In this document: positions 1 to 7,904 of the stretch, one piece after another
Layout of the letters: each line of letters opens with the position of its first letter
Numbering within the stretch: the stretch's first letter is position 1
Source of the DNA: Peribacillus frigoritolerans
Lineage (GTDB): Bacteria; Bacillota; Bacilli; Bacillales; DSM-1321
Reading direction: 5' to 3'
Length of the DNA stretch: 64,000 nucleotides
NCBI RefSeq assembly: GCF_001636405.1
Contig: NZ_KV440950.1
Location: forward strand, 3,328,778 to 3,392,777
Notes under the pieces: model-generated
What the model saw: only the letters and a program-made list of their open reading frames with translations
Databases searched by the model: none
Told to the model about the DNA's origin: nothing
Made by a program: the position numbers and the translations under genes

Positions 1-463
1 GTGAGATGTTCGAGACCATTCTGTCAGCCGATTCCGTTAATCCGACAATATCAAGCACCTCCATAGCCTTATCCCTGCAAGCCGCTTCCTCCCGTTTTAA
101 ACGTTTTGTTCTTAGAATGGCATCCACCAAATTGGATTTTGTTCGCAGTCTATGACCGACAATGACATTATCCAACACGGTCGATTGATCGAAAAGGCTT
201 GTCGTTTGAAAGGTTCTTGAAATTCCGAGCCCCGCTATTTCATTGGCAGGAAGTTTGGTGATATCAATCCCTTTAAAAAGGACCGTCCCGGAAGTCGGTC
301 GATGAAAGCCACTGATCAAGTTAAAAAAAGTGGATTTCCCTGCACCATTTGGCCCGATTATTGCATTGATTCTACCTTTTTCAATTGAAAAATCCACATT
401 ATTGACGGCCGCCAAGCCTCCGAAACGCTTTGTCAAATTCTTAGTTTCGATTAACAAATTCAT
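1..463 (-). CDS. livG: ABC transporter ATP-binding protein, LivG-type (3' end outside window)
   Basis: N-terminal ~154 residues of a branched-chain amino-acid-type ABC ATPase; the C-terminal half lies beyond position 1. The translation begins MNLLIETKNLTKRFGG, followed by a Walker A motif GPNGAGKST near residues 38-46 and GISRTFQ, which contains the Q-loop glutamine. The ATG overlaps the livM stop as ATGA, so the two are translationally coupled. The family energises uptake of Leu/Ile/Val or other small carboxylates and amides with LivH, LivM, a second ATPase and a binding protein; the last two are not in the window. Substrate cannot be read from the ATPase. Confidence 0.93.
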   Translation of the reverse strand, partial: MNLLIETKNLTKRFGGLAAVNNVDFSIEKGRINAIIGPNGAGKSTFFNLISGFHRPTSGTVLFKGIDITKLPANEIAGLGISRTFQTTSLFDQSTVLDNVIVGHRLRTKSNLVDAILRTKRLKREEAACRDKAMEVLDIVGLTESADRMVSNIS

Positions 464-1455
464 CCCTCCTCAGCTTTTATGTGCAATTCGCCCCTAACCC
501 CGGACAGCTCATTATCTTTTCGCTTTCTTTGCCAATCATAGAAGGCCCCTGCGATTCCGCGCGGATAAAAAATAATGATCACCGTAAGTAATGGTCCGAA
601 TATCAACATTCGATATTCTTGAAGGAATTGCAGATTCTGCGACAGGATTACTAATAATAATGTTCCTACCAATGGTCCTGAAAGTGTGCCGATTCCACCA
701 ACCAATAAATACATCAATAAATCGAACATGATGGCAGTTGATCCGATATCAGGTCCAATGAAACGAATGAATGAAGCATACAAGGCACCTGCCAAACCTG
801 CGAAGAATGTGGATAGGACAAATGCGGTTAACTTATTCTTCATTGTGGATATACCAATCGTTTGTGCTAGATCCTCGCTGTTCCTGATGGCCATATACGT
901 TCTGCCAGTCAACGAGCGTATAATTCGATACATGATTAAAATCACTGCAAGCAGGAAAATGAGAACGAGATAATATTGGGATGCTGCAGTATCGAATGTG
1001 ATCGGCCCTATATTCCCGGGAGCAGGGATCCCGATCAATCCCCTAACCCCCTCTGTAAGTCCCTCCCATTTATCGATCACCAGATATATGATGTAACCCA
1101 CACATAGGGTATAAATCGCGAAAAAGTGTTCCTTTGTCCTCAGCGCAATCAAACCAATTAAAAACCCAATGGCACATGTGATTAAACATGCACATATAAG
1201 TGCCAGCCAAAAGTTCATTTCCGCTTTTACTGTGAGCAACCCAAGAGAATATGCTCCAATCGCAAAAAATCCAGCATGTGCAAGCGAGAGATACCCAGTA
1301 TAGCCTGATAATAAATTGATTCCATAAACAGCTATCGCCCAGATGAACGAAAGTGTCAGCATATGGAGATAATAATCGTTTTGCGCGATATAGGGGAATG
1401 AAAAAGCAAAGATGATAAGAGCGATAATCCCATTTCTTTTCGTTAATATCCTCAC
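460..1455 (-). CDS. livM: branched-chain amino acid-type ABC transporter permease LivM
   Basis: Integral membrane permease of about 331 residues with many hydrophobic segments. It contains the family signature around GYTGYLSLAHAGFFAIGAYS and a C-terminal GGIGTLSGPLVG motif typical of LivM/LivH coupling regions. I prefer the GTG at 1455 (VRILTKR...) over an in-frame ATG at 1476: a GGGGGAGAGG ribosome binding site sits just before the GTG, and the GTG follows the livH stop by one base. It is the second gene of the livH-livM-livG string and overlaps livG by 4 nt. Expected to form a heterodimeric channel with LivH in the cytoplasmic membrane. Confidence 0.92.
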   Translation of the reverse strand: MRILTKRNGIIALIIFAFSFPYIAQNDYYLHMLTLSFIWAIAVYGINLLSGYTGYLSLAHAGFFAIGAYSLGLLTVKAEMNFWLALICACLITCAIGFLIGLIALRTKEHFFAIYTLCVGYIIYLVIDKWEGLTEGVRGLIGIPAPGNIGPITFDTAASQYYLVLIFLLAVILIMYRIIRSLTGRTYMAIRNSEDLAQTIGISTMKNKLTAFVLSTFFAGLAGALYASFIRFIGPDIGSTAIMFDLLMYLLVGGIGTLSGPLVGTLLLVILSQNLQFLQEYRMLIFGPLLTVIIIFYPRGIAGAFYDWQRKRKDNELSGVRGELHIKAEEG

Positions 1456-1456
1456 A

Positions 1457-2320
1457 CTACCTCTCCCCCTTTGCAAAAAGACCTGTTGGTTTCACCGTTA
1501 ATATGATGACTAAAAGTATGAATGCAATGATGTCTTTATAATCATTTGAAATATAAGTTGCACCAAGGCTCTCACTGAACCCTAGGATATATCCACCTAC
1601 GATCGCCCCCGGGATGCTGCCCATCCCACCCAATATGATAATGACGAAGGCTTTTAGGATGACTAAATGCCCCATGCCGGGAAAAACAAGATTAATCGGT
1701 GATGCAAGGGATGAAGCGATGGCTGCTAATCCCCCCGATATCATGAAGGTAAGCATCGCGACTTTATTAATGTTGATTCCTACTAATGACGCCCCTTCAC
1801 GGCTTTGGGACATTGCAATTATCGTCGAACCGGCATAAGTTTTTTTTAGGAAAAGGTAAAGTAAAACCATCACTGCGATAGCTGACACGATGATCAATAA
1901 TCGCTGAAGTGTGAACGTCAGTCCCAGGATATTGACGACTTGACCATATGGAGAAGTCATAGTATGGAAGTCGGCACCCCAGACAAATTGGGCAAAAGCT
2001 TCAAGAAAAAGGAGAATGCCGATGGCTGCAATCTTATCGTGCAACGGAGGTGCCTCCCTTAACAGGCGGAACACGAAACGTTCCAAAAGGACTCCCAACA
2101 AACCAACAACGATAATGGATACGAACATGGCCATCCAGTAATTGACCCCATATAATGTCATCATTGACAACGTGATATATCCTCCCAACATATATAGGGC
2201 ACCGTGTGCAAAGTTCGGAATATGCAAAATTCCATATACTAGCGTCAATCCCAGTGCAACAAGACTATATACGCTGCCAATCGTCAAACCATTAAAAAGC
2301 TGCTGGACCAAAATTTCCAT
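1457..2320 (-). CDS. livH: branched-chain amino acid-type ABC transporter permease LivH
   Basis: Integral membrane permease of 287 residues. The N-terminus contains NGLTIGSVYSLVALGLTLVYG and the C-terminal part contains GGMGSIPGAIVGGYILG, both typical of LivH. A strong AAGGAGG ribosome binding site lies 6-7 nt before the ATG. First gene of the visible liv operon. Its only obvious promoter is a consensus sigma-54 site at 2712-2727, leaving a leader of roughly 390 nt that contains a cre-like site at 2517-2530. The family moves branched-chain amino acids but also urea, amides and aromatic or alicyclic acids. The context here (see the acyl-CoA operon at 9.7-15.4 kb) makes an organic acid plausible, but that is inference. 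Confidence 0.93.
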   Translation of the reverse strand: MEILVQQLFNGLTIGSVYSLVALGLTLVYGILHIPNFAHGALYMLGGYITLSMMTLYGVNYWMAMFVSIIVVGLLGVLLERFVFRLLREAPPLHDKIAAIGILLFLEAFAQFVWGADFHTMTSPYGQVVNILGLTFTLQRLLIIVSAIAVMVLLYLFLKKTYAGSTIIAMSQSREGASLVGININKVAMLTFMISGGLAAIASSLASPINLVFPGMGHLVILKAFVIIILGGMGSIPGAIVGGYILGFSESLGATYISNDYKDIIAFILLVIILTVKPTGLFAKGER

Positions 2321-2516
2321 TTACTTCCTCCTTGAAAATTAATGAATTTCACTTTGCTGTTCATTCCCTGGCTCACAATCCTGTCCATATTTTAAAAGCA
2401 CACATCTGTATTAAAAACAATTTCACTTACTCTCCCATAGCATCAACATCTCGGGAAGGGCCAATAAGCTTTAATTCCCTTTATTCTCCGCCTATAGAAA
2501 TAGCTTAGGTATCTGT

Positions 2517-2530
2517 TGTTAGCGCTTTCA
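2517..2530 (-). promoter_or_regulatory. cre-like CcpA site in the liv operon leader
   Basis: Minus strand reads TGAAAGCGCTAACA, matching the cre consensus TGWAARCGYTWNCW at every position. It lies about 180 nt downstream of the sigma-54 promoter and 197 nt before livH, where bound CcpA could act as a roadblock. The match is direct; the function is inferred. Confidence 0.7.
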
Positions 2531-2711
2531 TTTTTTTGGCGTAACGATCGTGCAGACAAGCTGTATTTAGGGAAAGCCCTTGATTCCATTTTCTGTTTAA
2601 TGACGGTTTATACACGGTAGCCGTCTGGTTTTTTCACCCCTTTCACCTCGCACCTTCCATAGGAGAATCATTTCCGCAGGATAATTTCCAGATTAATTTC
2701 CAGATTAATAA

Positions 2712-2727
2712 TGCAAGTGCCGTGCCA
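2712..2727 (-). promoter_or_regulatory. sigma-54 (SigL) promoter of the liv operon
   Basis: Minus strand reads TGGCACGGCACTTGCA, an exact match to the sigma-54 consensus TGGCAC-N5-TTGCW, preceded by TT and followed by TT. The -24 GG is at 2726-2725 and the -12 GC at 2714-2713, so transcription would start near 2701 and run into livH. A perfect 16-nt palindrome lies 41 nt upstream. Confidence 0.82.
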
Positions 2728-2768
2728 AACATTAAATCACCTTCAATAAGGCTATTAACCAGTCTATG

Positions 2769-2784
2769 AATTCATTATTGAATT
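2769..2784. promoter_or_regulatory. palindrome AATTCA-N4-TGAATT upstream of the liv sigma-54 promoter
   Basis: AATTCATTATTGAATT is a perfect inverted repeat with 6-nt arms and a 4-nt spacer. Its centre is 49.5 nt upstream of the -24 element. The same arms and spacer length recur at 15483-15498 upstream of the second sigma-54 promoter at nearly identical distance. This makes it a candidate enhancer site for the PAS/AAA+ activator. Confidence 0.6.
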
Positions 2785-3027
2785 GTAAAATCTCAAAAGT
2801 ATCGGTTCCATACGGGATGTCCTTCATTCACTAATGACTGAAAAAATCAATTCTGAATCAATAAAAAAATTAAAATGGAAAGGAACCAAAAAACCAGTTT
2901 ATAACTTCCATCAGTTCACACATTAGCAGGTAATAATGCACAAAAACGCAACCTAAGAACCGATAATTTTCTAAGGTAATAAAGCCCGTCATCCCCCAAA
3001 ACGCGTTAATATAATTAGGAATTCAGT

Positions 3028-3079
3028 CAAAAAGACAGCACCTCCAATTTTGGATAATTTCCAAAATTGGAGGTGCTGT
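3028..3079 (-). terminator. strong intrinsic terminator behind the regulator remnant
   Basis: A 20-bp perfect stem (ACAGCACCTCC... paired with ...GGAGGTGCTGT) with a 5-nt loop is followed on the minus strand by CTTTTTGAC. A related hairpin with the same CACCTCC/GTACCTCC flavour lies in the equivalent place after the intact activator gene (7850-7895). Confidence 0.85.
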
Positions 3080-3084
3080 TCATA

Positions 3085-3225
3085 CATACCTATTATTTCC
3101 ATGACCTTTAATGGATATTTTTTAAGTTTCCTCACAATTGTTGCCTGAGGAATCAAGCGCTTCTCCGATTTCATGGTAATTTGGTAGGTTTAAGCCGTCG
3201 TCAAGATTTCCTTATCAGCTTTTAC
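3085..3225 (-). pseudogene. remnant of the 3' end of a sigma-54 activator gene
   Basis: The minus-strand sequence aligns by eye, base for base over about 130 nt, with the last part of the intact activator gene at 7905-8045. The shared HTH region encodes QATIVRKLKKY, against SQATIVRKLKKYQLK in the intact gene. The copy has an in-frame TAA after a degraded AEKEILTKAA-like stretch and small deletions that break the frame, and nothing upstream of about 3225 is recognisable. It sits between the yhc cluster and the liv sigma-54 promoter, so it is probably what is left of a paralogous activator that once preceded the liv operon. An open frame of 61 codons runs through it, but I do not think it is a gene. 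Confidence 0.8.
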
Positions 3226-3386
3226 CACAGAGATCAGCTATTAAATTATTGTTAATCCTCTAATCTCTTACCGATCGAATGGAATACGCATTCATAAGTC
3301 TAAGAACCGTTACCTTGCAGTTGTACTTAACTCACGATTTAATGTTACCTCACTTTTTAGAAGTTAGATCATCCTTAGGAATTTTT

Positions 3387-3749
3387 CTACACTTCTCTGT
3401 TTTTTTCATTTTCACGCTTACAATTCATGGTTTTTAACGCTTTTCTATATTCTTCATCCTTCATAGTCAATCCCTTGATGTTTAAATCTTCCTGCGTCGT
3501 ATCCTGGAAACATTGAAGGGCTTGGCGGTAGGCCTGATCGTTCATGTGCTTAACCTGCCCAGCGGAAGCAGTTAGAGTCTCCTCTGGAACCAATTCAGAT
3601 TTGTCAGGTGAATGGATGGCTTCCTTACCAATTTCGTTTATAACCGTTTCACGTGCCACCTCTTCTTTTGAAGTTGACCAGAAATTAATCTTAAACAATC
3701 CCCCAATAACAGCCATAGCCAATCCTATACAAGCAATAATGGTCACCAT
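3387..3749 (-). CDS. yhcC: YhcC-like small membrane-anchored protein of unknown function
   Basis: 120-residue protein with one N-terminal hydrophobic segment (residues about 2-20, IIACIGLAMAVIGGLF) and a charged, Glu/Lys-rich remainder, so it is probably membrane-anchored with a soluble tail. An AAGGGG ribosome binding site lies 8 nt before the ATG. It is the last gene of the yhcA-yhbJ-yhcB string, 12 nt after yhcB. The name rests mainly on this conserved position in the B. subtilis yhbI-yhbJ-yhcA-yhcB-yhcC locus. No known domain is visible. Confidence 0.75.
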   Translation of the reverse strand: MVTIIACIGLAMAVIGGLFKINFWSTSKEEVARETVINEIGKEAIHSPDKSELVPEETLTASAGQVKHMNDQAYRQALQCFQDTTQEDLNIKGLTMKDEEYRKALKTMNCKRENEKNREV

Positions 3750-3761
3750 CTGACCAACCCC

Positions 3762-4292
3762 TTACTGTACATGTGTTAGAGTTTGTGTGACTTCCGCTAC
3801 ACGTTTTCCTAAAGCTCTTCCTAACTCTTGGGCTTGCTTAGGGAGGAAATCTGTACTATCAACAGGACAGGACACCCCTACCCCGTAATAAGATCCATAT
3901 AAAGCATTTTCTGGAACATTACCAGGTAAGCCCACGATAATCATCCCTTGGTGAAGCATTGGTGTAATGAGGTTAAGCATCGTTGCTTCTAATCCTCCAT
4001 GGACGGTAGCAGTCGTACAAAATACAGCACCAATTTTGTTTATCAGCTTACCTTCTGCCCATAAGAACCCTAATTTATCAATCCAAGCTTTTAATCCAGA
4101 GCTAATCGTCCCGAAATGTCCAGGACATCCCCATACAATCGCATCCATTTCTGATAGCTTATATACATCTGCCTGATCCACATGATCTATATGCACTTCT
4201 GCACCATACACTTCTTGAGCCCCTTCCGCTATTGAATATGCCAGTGCCTTTGTATGTTCACCCTCACTATCATAGACTACATAGATTTTCAT
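3762..4292 (-). CDS. yhcB: flavodoxin-fold NAD(P)H:quinone oxidoreductase-like protein, YhcB/WrbA type
   Basis: 176 residues with a flavodoxin-like fold. An N-terminal beta strand and phosphate loop ([17 protein letters not shown]) and the region [22 protein letters not shown] are typical of WrbA/YhcB proteins that bind FMN and reduce quinones. I chose the ATG at 4292 because AGGAGTGGGG precedes it by about 6 nt; an in-frame ATG at 4319 has no such site. It sits in an operon with a multidrug efflux pair, which suggests a role in quinone or oxidative stress, as proposed for B. subtilis YhcB. Confidence 0.85.
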   Translation of the reverse strand: MKIYVVYDSEGEHTKALAYSIAEGAQEVYGAEVHIDHVDQADVYKLSEMDAIVWGCPGHFGTISSGLKAWIDKLGFLWAEGKLINKIGAVFCTTATVHGGLEATMLNLITPMLHQGMIIVGLPGNVPENALYGSYYGVGVSCPVDSTDFLPKQAQELGRALGKRVAEVTQTLTHVQ

Positions 4293-4335
4293 AAAATTCC
4301 CCACTCCTCTTGGTTGCATTGATGCGAACTTTCAT

Positions 4336-4968
4336 CTACAACGAGATTTTAACTTTAGCATTCATACCAGGAAGTACTTTGGCAGATGGATTCATAATTG
4401 AGATTTTAACAGAAACTTTTTGAGTGACCTTTGTGAAATTGCCCGTAATCGACTCTGGTAAAGACGAAAATACAGATTTAGTAGCATAGCCGATTTCTTC
4501 AACTTTTCCTTCGAAAGTTACATCGGTATCGCCATCTACGTTTATATCCACTGAATCGCCTTTTTCAATATCCTTTAAATCTGTTTCCTTGATGTTAGCT
4601 GTAATGTATAAATGGTTGAGGTCTGCAGCTTGGGCTAGCACTTGGCCACCTTGTACTAGCTGGTCATTTCCGGCTCCATTTTTAATAATCGTTCCCTCCA
4701 TGGTAGACTTTATGGAAACGTCTTGACCTTCTTCTTCAATTATTCCTACTGCCTTTCCTTTTGTAACAGCTTTACCTTCTTTAATATCCCAATCTTTGAG
4801 CATACCAGAAGCTGGTGCTACAATTTGAACCATGTCTGCAGATACCTTCGCATCATCAGTTTTAACAAAGTTCTCATTTTGATAATAATAGTTTGCACCG
4901 CCTGCTAGCAAAGCAATTACAACAAGAACACCCAAAATATTGGCTATTATTAAACGACCTTTACTCAT
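4336..4968 (-). CDS. yhbJ: HlyD/EmrA-family membrane fusion (adaptor) protein, YhbJ-like
   Basis: 210 residues. One N-terminal transmembrane anchor (IIANILGVLVVIALLAGG) precedes a biotinyl-lipoyl-like region (VQIVAPASGMLKDWDIKEGKAV) and a beta-barrel part ending VLPGMNAKVKISL. It is short compared with Gram-negative EmrA because the long coiled-coil hairpin is absent, which is usual in Firmicutes. The start overlaps the yhcA stop by 4 nt (ATGA). It is expected to work with the neighbouring DHA2-type exporter at the outer face of the membrane. Confidence 0.88.
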   Translation of the reverse strand: MSKGRLIIANILGVLVVIALLAGGANYYYQNENFVKTDDAKVSADMVQIVAPASGMLKDWDIKEGKAVTKGKAVGIIEEEGQDVSIKSTMEGTIIKNGAGNDQLVQGGQVLAQAADLNHLYITANIKETDLKDIEKGDSVDINVDGDTDVTFEGKVEEIGYATKSVFSSLPESITGNFTKVTQKVSVKISIMNPSAKVLPGMNAKVKISL

Positions 4969-6605
4969 ACGTATTTCCCCTTTTTATTCGTTTTTTCCAA
5001 TGGTGCTGGAAGTAAAATGTGCTGCTCTTTCTGCACTAGCGACCTTCCTTTGCCCGTTACAGCCTTTCCGATGGAAGCTAACAACATGATTATGCCTAAT
5101 ACTAGGAGAATGGTAAATAAATCATGGTAAGCTCCTAGAAGCGCACCTTTTTGACTATTCTCAACCATTGAATAATAAGCCATGCTTTTTGCCTCTGTCA
5201 GTGTATGTCCATTATTGATATAATTGCGGACCAATCCGGCCATCTCTGAGTTAGTTTCGGGGTTCAATAGTGATATTTCCCCTCGAACATCTTCATAGTG
5301 AATCGCATGCATTCGATAAGCAAACCATCCTATTACTGGTCCAGCAATTGAACCAAATAAATTTCTCATAGAATGCAGGGATGACGACCTTAGTACTGCC
5401 TTGTGAATGTCACCTGCCAGTGCTGTTCCCAATGCCCCTGATAATAGCACCATGCTTACGCCTACGCCAATACAAGCCATTTGAACATTTATTGCCGTTA
5501 AAGAAACCTCGGTTCCCATTGATCTCCATTGAATGCTGATCATTATTATAATGATGGAACCTACCATTCCCAGCCTGCCTGCACCCCATTTGTCATATAG
5601 CAGAGTACAGACGATACCCGACGCCAAGAATCCAACAAAAAACCACAAATAAAAATAAGTAAGGTATATGAATGGGGGATCAAGAATGTTACGCAAAAAA
5701 CCATTAGCTCCTGCAATCGCGACGATAAGAGCAATATGAGCAGTTAAAGCCATAATTGTTCCCGAAACTGTTTTTGCTGACCACAATGATCGGATTGGAA
5801 TAAAGGAATCCACAGCATTAAAATCAACCGCTATGAACAATAGCGCCAATAGAAGAGCAATCACAAAAAATGGCCAAACTTGAATTGATGTAAAGCCGTG
5901 TTCTTGTAAGTTATAAAGCGGGAAAATCAAGTCCATTATTAATAAAGTGAATAAGAAAATTCCTTTCATGTTATGTTTCGTCGTTCCTGAGTTTAACTCT
6001 GGCTTCGTTTTGGATAAGATTCTGAATCCGATTACAAGGCATATGAGGGATGAAAGAATATTTAACAAGAATATCCATCTCCACTCTGAAATACTTAAAG
6101 ATAAGGATCCAACAAATGCACCTACCGCGCTGCAACCAAATAAACCACCTATCGCAAACAATATAAACAGATTCCGCACCTTGTTTGGGTAAGACCTTAA
6201 ACTATGCGGTAGGATTGTCAGAAACAATACACCTGCCCCTAAACCTTGGAGTGATCTGCCAATGGTGAGCGGAATGATTCCCCAGCATAGAATATTGATG
6301 ATCGTTCCACCAAGGAATATGAAAATGAAAGTAAGATAAATTTTTCTTGTTCCATATTTCATGGGAAGGATACGTCCAAATGGGAGACCTAGCGAAAAAG
6401 CCAAATTTGAGCAAATGGATGGAAGTAACATAACGTGTGTACTTAAGTTAAGTCCATTTTGAATAACCATTTGATTCAAGATGTAGGAAAGACTTGTAAA
6501 GTATTGAGGCCCAAATGAAAATAACGTTAATATAGAAATGAGCACATATTCCGGCAAGAGGGGTTTCTTTATCTCCCCACTCAAAACATTATTTTGTGAA
6601 TTCAT
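4965..6605 (-). CDS. yhcA: MFS drug exporter, EmrB/DHA2 type (YhcA-like)
   Basis: 546-residue major facilitator protein with about 14 hydrophobic segments. Motifs include LGLPFGRILPMKYGTRKIY (motif A-like loop) and GRSLQGLGAGVLF (the EmrB motif C region). It is a proton-driven drug or toxic-compound exporter by family. An AAAGGGGGAATT ribosome binding site precedes the ATG. It is the first gene of the four-gene efflux operon. A clear promoter with an overlapping palindromic operator lies 130-170 nt upstream, and the divergently placed regulator candidate is the MarR gene at 6917-7342, transcribed on the same strand. Gene order yhcA-yhbJ is swapped relative to B. subtilis yhbJ-yhcA. Confidence 0.9.
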   Translation of the reverse strand: MNSQNNVLSGEIKKPLLPEYVLISILTLFSFGPQYFTSLSYILNQMVIQNGLNLSTHVMLLPSICSNLAFSLGLPFGRILPMKYGTRKIYLTFIFIFLGGTIINILCWGIIPLTIGRSLQGLGAGVLFLTILPHSLRSYPNKVRNLFILFAIGGLFGCSAVGAFVGSLSLSISEWRWIFLLNILSSLICLVIGFRILSKTKPELNSGTTKHNMKGIFLFTLLIMDLIFPLYNLQEHGFTSIQVWPFFVIALLLALLFIAVDFNAVDSFIPIRSLWSAKTVSGTIMALTAHIALIVAIAGANGFLRNILDPPFIYLTYFYLWFFVGFLASGIVCTLLYDKWGAGRLGMVGSIIIIMISIQWRSMGTEVSLTAINVQMACIGVGVSMVLLSGALGTALAGDIHKAVLRSSSLHSMRNLFGSIAGPVIGWFAYRMHAIHYEDVRGEISLLNPETNSEMAGLVRNYINNGHTLTEAKSMAYYSMVENSQKGALLGAYHDLFTILLVLGIIMLLASIGKAVTGKGRSLVQKEQHILLPAPLEKTNKKGKYV

Positions 6606-6736
6606 ATAATTCCCCCTTTCTTTCTAAGCTAATTTTGAATGTCAATTTCCATTCCTTAATATTTTCAAAAGAAAAAAGTCTTCACCATCCATTCATATTA
6701 ATCAGATAAACATGCAACATACCCAAACTTGCTATT

Positions 6737-6774
6737 TACAATTTGTATTATACAATATATATAAAATATAGCAA
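6737..6774 (-). promoter_or_regulatory. promoter and MarR-type operator of the yhcA operon
   Basis: On the minus strand TTGCTA (6774-6769), 16 nt, TATAAT (6752-6747) forms a sigma-A-type promoter. The -10 box is embedded in two overlapping perfect palindromes, TTGTATTATACAA (6743-6755) and TACAATTTGTA (6737-6747). This fits a MarR-family dimer site that would block RNA polymerase; assignment to the adjacent MarR protein is inferred. Confidence 0.65.
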
Positions 6775-6811
6775 TAAAAATATTACCCAAACAAACCCAT
6801 AACACGGAAAA

Positions 6812-6859
6812 ATGAAAAAGCCTAATTCAAATAAGAACATTTGAATTAGGCTTTTTCAT
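6812..6859 (-). terminator. bidirectional-looking terminator after the marR gene
   Basis: A long stem of AAAAAGCCTAATTCAAAT paired with its complement, separated by 6 nt, lies 58 nt past the regulator stop. A-rich and T-rich arms give U-tracts on both strands. It separates the regulator transcript from the efflux operon promoter. Confidence 0.85.
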
Positions 6860-6916
6860 GAAAAGGTTCATTAAAATATGTATAAGCAATACTGTTTCTG
6901 CTTATCAAAATTCGGA

Positions 6917-7342
6917 TTATCTTTGTTTCCAGTTCTTAATATCCTGATTCAAACGTGTTAAATTCCTCTGAAGAACGTTTAAATCTTCCTCTGACCAGTC
7001 TTTAAGAATATCGGATAATCTTTCTTGACGAGACTTCTGAGCATTATGTAATATTTCTTGCCCTTCTTTCGTCATGACAATTAAGCTGATTCGTCCGTTT
7101 TTCGGATCTGGATAACGGCGAATGAATTCCTTTGACTCCATAGCGGCAACCTGGCGACTTGCGGTAGACACATTCAGTCTCAATTGGTCTGACAATTCAT
7201 TAATGCCTAGTGGCCCATGCTTATCCAATTCACTTAGCAATAAAAACTCGGATCGATCTAGGTTGCCTATTTGTCTACTAGGGGATGTTGTTAGACGTAC
7301 AAGCAGGGCTATGTCATATTCAATTAACTTGAGTGAGTCCAA
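6917..7342 (-). CDS. yhbI: MarR-family transcriptional regulator, YhbI-like
   Basis: 141 residues with a winged helix-turn-helix around residues 45-105 (GINELSDQLRLNVSTASRQVAAMESKEF, then a wing DPKNGRISLIVMT). This is the MarR family layout with N- and C-terminal dimerisation helices. It lies directly upstream of the efflux operon, separated only by a terminator and the operator-bearing promoter at 6737-6774, which it probably represses. The start ATG at 7342 follows GAAGGGAGATATAGA. The B. subtilis counterpart YhbI heads the equivalent locus. Confidence 0.87.
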   Translation of the reverse strand: MDSLKLIEYDIALLVRLTTSPSRQIGNLDRSEFLLLSELDKHGPLGINELSDQLRLNVSTASRQVAAMESKEFIRRYPDPKNGRISLIVMTKEGQEILHNAQKSRQERLSDILKDWSEEDLNVLQRNLTRLNQDIKNWKQR

Positions 7343-7618
7343 ATTCTATATCTCCCTTCTAGTGATTTACTTGAAAAATAATTAGGCTGAACTGTGTAGC
7401 TGGTTCTTTATATATATTTTCCAATTAAAATGATCCACTACCCTTGTATGTGTATAAAAACAATATACATGATTTTCAATGGCTTACCAAGTTTTAAAGC
7501 TTTAATAAACCCATTTAAATCAATATATTGAATAGGATTTAATCAGATATCTTATTGATAAATTCCCCTGTTTGCCTCTGACATTCTGAAGGTTCGAGCG
7601 CAAATCAGCGTTGATAAA

Positions 7619-7800
7619 TTAATTCTGTAACTTCTCATATTCTTCCTCCCCTGTATAAATCGGCTTTTCCTCTAATTCATCGGAACTTTAAATGAATTTG
7701 TTGATCGAGCAGACTGGTTTCCCAGTAAGACCGTCCTCTAGCCAAAGAAGTTTACATCTGGTGAATCTAGGTTGGACACCGCTGCTCCATTCTATTTTAT
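7619..7800 (-). pseudogene. possible gene remnant in the 500-nt gap upstream of the MarR gene
   Basis: The stretch from 7343 to 7845 has no convincing gene. On the minus strand one frame reads as plausible protein ending DELEEKPIYTGEEEYEKLQN and stop at 7619, with an in-frame stop about 20 codons earlier and protein-like sequence again before it. I cannot name the family. It may be a decayed gene or coincidence; nothing else is evident in the gap. Confidence 0.25.
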
Positions 7801-7849
7801 CTTATCGTCTTTGGTTCACATTCAATTTTTCGCCACTCGTATAATCAGT

Positions 7850-7895
7850 CAAAAAAACTGTACCTCCCATTTTTCTAACATTGGGAGGTACAGTT
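7850..7895 (-). terminator. terminator of the sigma-54 activator gene
   Basis: The inverted repeat AACTGTACCTCCCA ... TGGGAGGTACAGTT is followed on the minus strand by TTTTTTTGAC, 10 nt past the activator stop. Confidence 0.87.
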
Positions 7896-7904
7896 CAAAC
7901 TCAT

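Noticed and set aside
2989..3174. 61-codon open frame on the minus strand
   Set aside because: It runs through a decayed HTH segment and straight through a 20-bp terminator stem, with no ribosome binding site. It is the pseudogene remnant plus terminator, not a gene.
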